From Candidatus Thiodiazotropha sp. (ex Codakia rugifera) (lineage in GTDB: Bacteria; Pseudomonadota; Gammaproteobacteria; Chromatiales; Chromatiaceae): DNA of 40,341 bases. The stretch covers positions 1-40,341 of the forward strand of contig JAHXHN010000014.1 of NCBI GenBank assembly GCA_025656675.1, given 5' to 3'. The first letter of the stretch is position 1; every line of letters begins with the position of its first letter. Both the position numbers and the translations under genes were made by a program. Under the pieces are notes generated by a model, which worked only from the letters and a program-made list of their open reading frames with translations, did not search any database and was not told where the DNA came from. Below, piece after piece: positions 35,122 to 40,341 of this stretch.

Positions 35122-35962
35122 CTATATCAGTAACTGTTGGCAAGCAGAAAGATTCGGTGTCCTACGATAGCCCATCTTTTGACAGGCCACTTTGAGGGTA
35201 TAGGCTGTTCCCACCAGACCTTTGAATAGGCTTTCAAAATGCTGTGCCATGTAAAGCCAGTGTTTTTGGATCAATTTGAAACCGTTCAAGGATTGGGAGC
35301 TGGTCCTTGGGAATAAAACCATGTTTGTTTTCTCGTATCGTCCGACCGCTCCAATCGAGCAGTTCAAGATAGTCGATAAGTTGGAAAGGCAACCCCTTGG
35401 GCATAACTGCACGAGGATGGCCGACGAATGGTAGAAGCTGTCTCGGCTGTGAGGGTTGGCCTTTAGAACGGGTGGCGCGTTGTAATTGTGCTGACCACTC
35501 TGCGATGGCGGTGTACTCGGATTGCTCTGGGGTTTGCGCCATCCCGGCCCTGACAGGATTGAGATCGACATAGGCCATGCAAGCCACCAATGCCTTCTCA
35601 TCCAATAAGGCCTGGGACTTGAACCGCCCCTCCCAAAATTGTCCGCTACAATTGCCTTCTCGGTTGGCTTCCCTGGCAATGGATTCATTTAAATAACGCA
35701 TGAACCAACTGATATCCATCAGGTAAGATCGCTATTCGATTACTTGCTTGTCCAACACCTGCTGTTCGATCGATAAGAGTAATTCACCCTTGATGTAACG
35801 CTGAGAACATAGGGAGTCTTGATAAAGTCTGTGTCAGCGTTCGAAACTTCTATCTGTTAAGGTATCTTCACCACAGAGATAAGCTCGCCTTACACAACGG
35901 GAGACACAGTGGTAATAGGGGGTAGCATCCAGAGAAACCTGTTCATTCCTTGGCTTGGGCAT
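35122..35962 (-). pseudogene. REP-associated tyrosine transposase (RAYT / Y1_Tnp) remnant
   Basis: Read on the minus strand, the start MPKPRNEQVSLDATPYYHC (ATG at 35962) and CVRRAYLCGEDTL are the usual RAYT N-terminus. After SFER the reading frame jumps, in frame, to *HRLYQDSLCSQRYIKGE, so the segment with the catalytic NHYH (HUH) motif is deleted. The stop is TGA in a Trp position. Later IE*RSYLMDISWFMR has TAG, again at a Trp position. The body (FWEGRFKSQALLDEKAL, MAYVDLNPVRAGM) is intact. The C-terminus HWLYMAQHFESLFKGLVG lies in another frame because of one extra A in a run of five at 35263-35267. At least four lesions make the gene dead. Confidence 0.88.
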
Positions 35963-36285
35963 GATATCGCTCCTAGTTATCGAAAAAGGTTTGTTCTTGT
36001 TAGATTCCCTCATGGCGTTGAATGTGGCAATAGTTTTCAAGGTGGGTATTTGGACTAATCTTTAGCAAAGGCCTGGTCTGACCGTCCCCACAAATATGGT
36101 GAACATATAGGCTCTTTTTCACGTATAGGCAGTGTCTGCCAGTGTGAAGGAAGCCCCATAATTGACGGAACAGATGGAAGTCATTGAGTCGGAGTATCAG
36201 AAAGTAAAGATCGGAAGGTCAGGATCAGCTGCTAGGCTTTGTAATCTTGCAGCATCGCTCAATGACAGGATACACCTCTATGATA

Positions 36286-39200
36286 TCAATGAGACGATGC
36301 AAGCAGTAGCTTCAATTGCTCCAGCAGGTTGTCCCGCAGTATATATAGTTTCCCCAATCCGCCAAGAGCTTGAGTGGTCATGTTTTTAGCACGGAGTGTA
36401 ATCAGTTCTGTGGACAGCTCATGCACCTGATGATGCAATGAATCAATGATCTGAAATACTGGATCTTCACTGTAATTTTCCATATCCTGACTATCTAACC
36501 AAATCCCAAAACGGCATTCGTGCACGTCCAAGGGAGGCAGTACCGTCGTGTTGCCTTTAAGGTATTCCTCAACTGTCCTGATCCACATCTTATGTTCGAT
36601 ACCGGCAAAAAGTAGTGGGATGTTATCTCTGCTCACGACACGTTGAGTTTTCCACTTTTGAGGCGGCTTCCAGGTTTTTGACCAGTCCATAAGATCCGCA
36701 ACCGGCATAGGTCGTGCAATAGCATAGCCCTGGGCATGCTCACAGCCGAGTTGTAACAGCATTTCAGCATGTTCATTGGTCTCCACGCCCTCGGCAATGG
36801 CCTGTAGCCGAAAAGCCAAGGCTAAGCTGAGAACACCTTCAAGAATGGCCAGATCTTCAGGACTTTCGAGCATATCGCGGACAAAGCTTTGATCGATTTT
36901 TATCTGTGCAGCGGGAAGTCGTTTAAGGTAGGTGAGGGAGGAGTAACCTGTACCGAAATCATCCAAGGCAAAACTTACCCCCATGTCATTACAGGTTTTC
37001 ATGATCTGAGAGACTCGAGTGACATCCTCCAATGCACTGGTTTCCAGAACCTCCAGTATTATGGTGCTTGATGTTACGCTAGGGTGTGCTGCAATGAGTT
37101 TATGAAGACGATCGGTAAAGTCAGGTTGCTGTAAATGGTGGGCACTGATGTTCATGCTTATGGAAAGATTCGGATTGGTCGTTGACCAGGACTCGAGCTG
37201 AGTCAAGGCAGTTTCAATGACCCACTCTCCGATATCGACAGATAAAGGATGATTTTCTGTTATCGGCAGAAAGTGATCTGGAGGGAGCAGTCCGTGATCC
37301 GGATGTTGCCAGCGGATCAGGGCCTCGACGCCGTAAATCTTTCCGCTACGCATATTGACTTTAGGCTGGTAATAAAGGATGAACTCATTTCTGTTCAGTG
37401 CCAATTGAATGCGTTCAAGACTTTCATGATATCCTCTGAGATTACGATCATGCTCATCGTCAAAGATGTGATATCGGTTCTTTCCGCTTAACTTGGCTTG
37501 GTACATCGCCTGATCGGACTGGCGAAGGAGCTGATCAGCGGTTACCTCCTCTGCCTGAGGGTATAGAACGATGCCGAGACTGGCAGAGACTTTAAGATAT
37601 AAGTCATCTATTGAGATAGGCTGAGCGACGGTTTTGAGAAGCCGGGTAACCAAGGGTATGCTCTCCTTGGTATCGTTAAGATCAATCAATACAGAAACGA
37701 ATTCATCACCGCCCATTCTGGCGATTGTGTCACCTTCACGCATGGCTTCCTTCATGCGGTTGGCAAGGGTTATCAGAACTTTGTCACCAATTTCATGACT
37801 GTATGTATCGTTGATGGCTTTAAAGCCATCAAGATCGAGATAGATGACCGCCAATTTCTGCCTGCGTCGATCTGACTGTGCCATTGCTTGATGCAGACGA
37901 TCACCCAACAGCACGCGGTTGGGAAGGTCTGTCAATGCATCATAATGGGCGATATGCTCAAGTTGTTTCTGATGTTTCTTTTGTGTTGTGATGTCGGAAA
38001 ATACAGCCACATAATGGTGCGTCTCTCCATGTGCATTACGTACGGCACTGATATTCATGAATTCAGCGTAGACTTCACCGTTTTTACGCCGGTTCCATAT
38101 TTCTCCATACCATTGCCCTTTGGCGATCAGACTGTTCCACATGACATTATAAAACTCGGCCATCTGACGACCTGACTTAAGGATGCGTGGATTCTTACCA
38201 AGCACCTCTTCACGGCTGTAGCCGGTGATTTGGGTGAATGCACTATTGACATCGATAATATTGGCGTCGGCATCGGTAATCGTAATGCCCTCGCGGGCAT
38301 GAGTGAAGACATCGGCAGCAAGGTGCAGTTTCTCCTCGGCCCGTTTTCGATTGGTAATATCTATACACGTACCAGCCATTAGCGGATTGTTATTGAATAC
38401 CTGTTGTACAGGATACCCTTTCTCCTGAATCCACTTTATTTCATCATCATCCATGATGATTCGATATTCACACTCATACTGCTCACCCTGCTCATGGTGA
38501 ACCAATATTTGCTCCAGATAGAAGTCTCTATCATCAGGATGCATAATCTCAGTATAACTAAGAGGATTCTCGTAAAGACTCTCTACGGTCTTTTTCCAAA
38601 CAGTCTCATAAGCACGGTTTATAAAGACCATCTTTTTAATGCCGCGTGTACTCATCCAAAAAATCTCATTTACAGTTCCTGTAATGAGCCTGAATTTGAG
38701 TTCACTCTCACGCAGTTTATCCTCAACCTGCTTCTGCTCTGTAACCTCATGCAGGGTTACAAAAACCTGGTAAGGATTTTTTTCGTTTCCTCTGAACTGG
38801 GGTATAGCGTTGATGTTAATCCACACATAACTGTCTTTCAGGGGATTGAAAATACCAGCAATGACATTTTCAACAGGCTTTCCGGTTCGCAGGGCCTGCA
38901 TAGAAGGATGTTCACTCCCTAGAAACTCGGAACCGTCTTCATGGATGACCTTCCACTCAGGATTCATAGAGGTCCTATTCAAAAATTCGTCACGGGTCAG
39001 TCCGAAGATCTCCAGAGCCGCCGAGTTGCAGTCGGTTAATTTGCCATCACTTTGTTGGTAGAAAACCCCCTGGACCATATTTTCATAGAGTGTTCGGAAT
39101 TTCTCTTCACTGATGATGAGGTTGCGATTTGTTTGCCAGCGCTGATAGATGAATAAACCAATAAACAAGATTGAGAGTACTCCGGCGACTCCCAAAAAAA

Positions 39201-40101
39201 TCCTGGTATAGAGCGTGCGCTGATATTGATCATGATCCAGCACGCCAAGCCATTTCCTGCGTAGCCTTTCATAAGTTCCATCTTCGATGATAATTAAAAG
39301 GCCCTCGTTGAGTTGGGCAAGAAGTGTCTTGTCTCCTTCCTTGACGGCAAAACAAAAATCCTGGCGAAATTCGTCTAATGGAGCTATTGCGGTTTTAATA
39401 TTTCCCAGGTTAAGTTTATTGATAAGCTTCAGGCCGACCAGACGTTGTGCAATTACCGCGTCCAAATAGCCCTGAGATAGTTTAATCAGTGCATCCTCGA
39501 AATTTTCGGTGGCAACAACATGATCGGAGATGTTTTTACGGCGTACAAACTCTTCCGCATTGTCTCCTTGCATAACACCAATTCGGTAATTGCGCAGATC
39601 TTCAAGTGTTTTGATGGTATCAAGATCATCACGGACAAACACTGCACCGTAAAGACTGATATAGGGGACAGTAAAATCGAAAATCTCTTCCCTTTCCGGT
39701 GTACGTCCAACAAGTGGCAAGGCGTCAATACGCCCTGTTTCAAGATCCTCTTTTATTTTTGACCAGGGATGTACCTCAAAGCTGACGTTGCGGCCCATAG
39801 CTTTAAGTGACTCTCGCATAAGCTCAACGGAAAAACCGTCTGCAGTACCATCATCACGTACAATTGAAAAGGGTGGGTAGTCGAGTTCGCTTGCAGATCT
39901 TACCGGGTGATGATCAGCATGGGATAGTGTTGGTAGTACATATGACGCAATCCCAAATATAAGAGTGGGAATTAGTTTCTTGAGCGGTGAATTGGGTACT
40001 TCTGAAAAATCCCAACGGTTCAAACGGTGCTTTTGGAAAAATCTATATATCAGCGGATAAATGGAATACATCAAAATCCCAATAAGCTTTTTCGGGTTCA
40101 A
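36286..40101 (-). CDS. Composite c-di-GMP signalling protein: SBP - 3x PAS - GGDEF - EAL - CZB
   Basis: A 1271-residue membrane sensor. In order: signal region (41-62), periplasmic solute-binding domain of the bacterial family-3 type (about 67-290), one membrane helix (about 300-320), three PAS domains (about 330-455, 465-585, 590-708), GGDEF (about 718-875, intact GGDEF at 797-801), EAL (about 900-1140, intact EAL at 926-928 with DDFGTGYSSL), and a C-terminal zinc-binding CZB domain (about 1168-1271) with H1170, C1196, H1223 and H1227 in the HxxW/CRFGIW/HxxxH pattern. Cyclase and phosphodiesterase motifs are both intact. It should couple a periplasmic amino-acid-like ligand and cytoplasmic zinc or redox state to c-di-GMP. 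The 40 residues before the signal are unusual; the true start may be later. Confidence 0.9.
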   Translation of the reverse strand: MNPKKLIGILMYSIYPLIYRFFQKHRLNRWDFSEVPNSPLKKLIPTLIFGIASYVLPTLSHADHHPVRSASELDYPPFSIVRDDGTADGFSVELMRESLKAMGRNVSFEVHPWSKIKEDLETGRIDALPLVGRTPEREEIFDFTVPYISLYGAVFVRDDLDTIKTLEDLRNYRIGVMQGDNAEEFVRRKNISDHVVATENFEDALIKLSQGYLDAVIAQRLVGLKLINKLNLGNIKTAIAPLDEFRQDFCFAVKEGDKTLLAQLNEGLLIIIEDGTYERLRRKWLGVLDHDQYQRTLYTRIFLGVAGVLSILFIGLFIYQRWQTNRNLIISEEKFRTLYENMVQGVFYQQSDGKLTDCNSAALEIFGLTRDEFLNRTSMNPEWKVIHEDGSEFLGSEHPSMQALRTGKPVENVIAGIFNPLKDSYVWININAIPQFRGNEKNPYQVFVTLHEVTEQKQVEDKLRESELKFRLITGTVNEIFWMSTRGIKKMVFINRAYETVWKKTVESLYENPLSYTEIMHPDDRDFYLEQILVHHEQGEQYECEYRIIMDDDEIKWIQEKGYPVQQVFNNNPLMAGTCIDITNRKRAEEKLHLAADVFTHAREGITITDADANIIDVNSAFTQITGYSREEVLGKNPRILKSGRQMAEFYNVMWNSLIAKGQWYGEIWNRRKNGEVYAEFMNISAVRNAHGETHHYVAVFSDITTQKKHQKQLEHIAHYDALTDLPNRVLLGDRLHQAMAQSDRRRQKLAVIYLDLDGFKAINDTYSHEIGDKVLITLANRMKEAMREGDTIARMGGDEFVSVLIDLNDTKESIPLVTRLLKTVAQPISIDDLYLKVSASLGIVLYPQAEEVTADQLLRQSDQAMYQAKLSGKNRYHIFDDEHDRNLRGYHESLERIQLALNRNEFILYYQPKVNMRSGKIYGVEALIRWQHPDHGLLPPDHFLPITENHPLSVDIGEWVIETALTQLESWSTTNPNLSISMNISAHHLQQPDFTDRLHKLIAAHPSVTSSTIILEVLETSALEDVTRVSQIMKTCNDMGVSFALDDFGTGYSSLTYLKRLPAAQIKIDQSFVRDMLESPEDLAILEGVLSLALAFRLQAIAEGVETNEHAEMLLQLGCEHAQGYAIARPMPVADLMDWSKTWKPPQKWKTQRVVSRDNIPLLFAGIEHKMWIRTVEEYLKGNTTVLPPLDVHECRFGIWLDSQDMENYSEDPVFQIIDSLHHQVHELSTELITLRAKNMTTQALGGLGKLYILRDNLLEQLKLLLASSH

Positions 40102-40296
40102 TGCATATCATTATAGCGATGATTCATAGGATGTAGGCTGTTCAAGTACAGTTTAGAATGTTTATAAATAGAACGTTAGCCAACGTTATTTATTGTTGAA
40201 AAGATTTATCAAGGTGCATAGCTCGCTGAAGACCGGCAGTTACTGCGTGTTTTAGAAAAAGTGAATTGATGCTGGATCAGATGAACTCAATGAATT

Positions 40297-40341
40297 TGGT
40301 GGGCCCACTAGGACTCGAACCTAGGACCAAGGGATTATGAG
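40297..40341 (-). tRNA. tRNA-Met (CAT), 3' part, cut by the window edge
   Basis: On the minus strand the sequence reads anticodon loop CTCATAA (anticodon CAT at 40337-40339), anticodon stem, variable region, T-arm with GGTTCGAGTCC, acceptor strand TGGGCCC, discriminator A and encoded CCA. The 5' half lies right of the window. Elongator tRNA-Met is most likely; tRNA-Ile with a modified CAT anticodon cannot be fully excluded from this part. Confidence 0.88.

Noticed and set aside
36162-36389. 75-codon frame on the plus strand
   Set aside because: It runs antisense into the 3' end of the large GGDEF/EAL gene, starts from TTG and has no family resemblance.
40172-40187. Repeated AACGTT separated by AGCC
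   Set aside because: Short self-complementary hexamer seen twice; too little to call a binding site or terminator.
1-40341. CRISPR array, rRNA operon, prophage or intact insertion sequence
   Set aside because: No regularly spaced repeats, no rRNA-like sequence, no phage structural genes and no intact transposase were seen; the only mobile-element trace is the dead RAYT.

Overview
The window reads as a chromosomal segment of a gammaproteobacterium that respires nitrogen oxides, quite possibly a sulfur-oxidiser or a relative. This is inferred from gene content: a heme d1 (nir) cluster, c-type cytochromes, a NosD-like protein, a periplasmic rhodanese, a PEP-CTERM protein, a BBP2-type porin and a NodT-type RND efflux system. 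No species can be named from the sequence alone.

Region 1 (1-8.7 kb, all +): after a strong terminator at 45-84 comes a tightly packed heme d1 biosynthesis operon: nirE, nirC, nirF, nirD, nirL, a nirG-nirH fusion, nirJ, a small c'-like cytochrome, and nirN. A textbook DNR/FNR-type box (TTGAC-N4-GTCAA) lies at 240-253 ahead of nirE. NirE methylates uroporphyrinogen III to the siroheme precursor, NirD/L/G/H decarboxylate siroheme, NirJ installs the oxo groups, and NirF, NirC and NirN act in the periplasm on late steps and delivery. The nitrite reductase apoprotein gene nirS is not in the window. A secreted thermonuclease-like gene follows.

Region 2 (8.9-13.6 kb): a BBP2-type outer-membrane porin, a UbiA/MenA-like prenyltransferase and a BASS-family transporter overlap by 4 bp each and look translationally coupled. 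A stand-alone NosD-like protein follows, then a small conserved protein on the minus strand.

Region 3 (13.6-24.6 kb): mostly exported or structural proteins. They are a PEP-CTERM protein behind a sigma-54-like promoter, a small periplasmic helical protein, a DUF3754 membrane protein, a periplasmic rhodanese, a 769-residue orphan, an NfsA-like nitroreductase (-), a HAF-repeat secreted protein and a small periplasmic protein.

Region 4 (24.6-36.1 kb): a gene-poor tract and an ion-channel pseudogene, then an RND efflux operon (permease, adaptor, NodT-type outer-membrane factor, all -) with a divergent LysR regulator. A patatin-like lipoprotein phospholipase (-) and a decayed REP-associated tyrosine transposase (-) follow.

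Region 5 (36.2-40.3 kb): one very large composite signalling protein (periplasmic binding domain, three PAS domains, GGDEF, EAL, C-terminal zinc-binding CZB) on the minus strand, and a truncated tRNA-Met (CAT) gene at the right edge.
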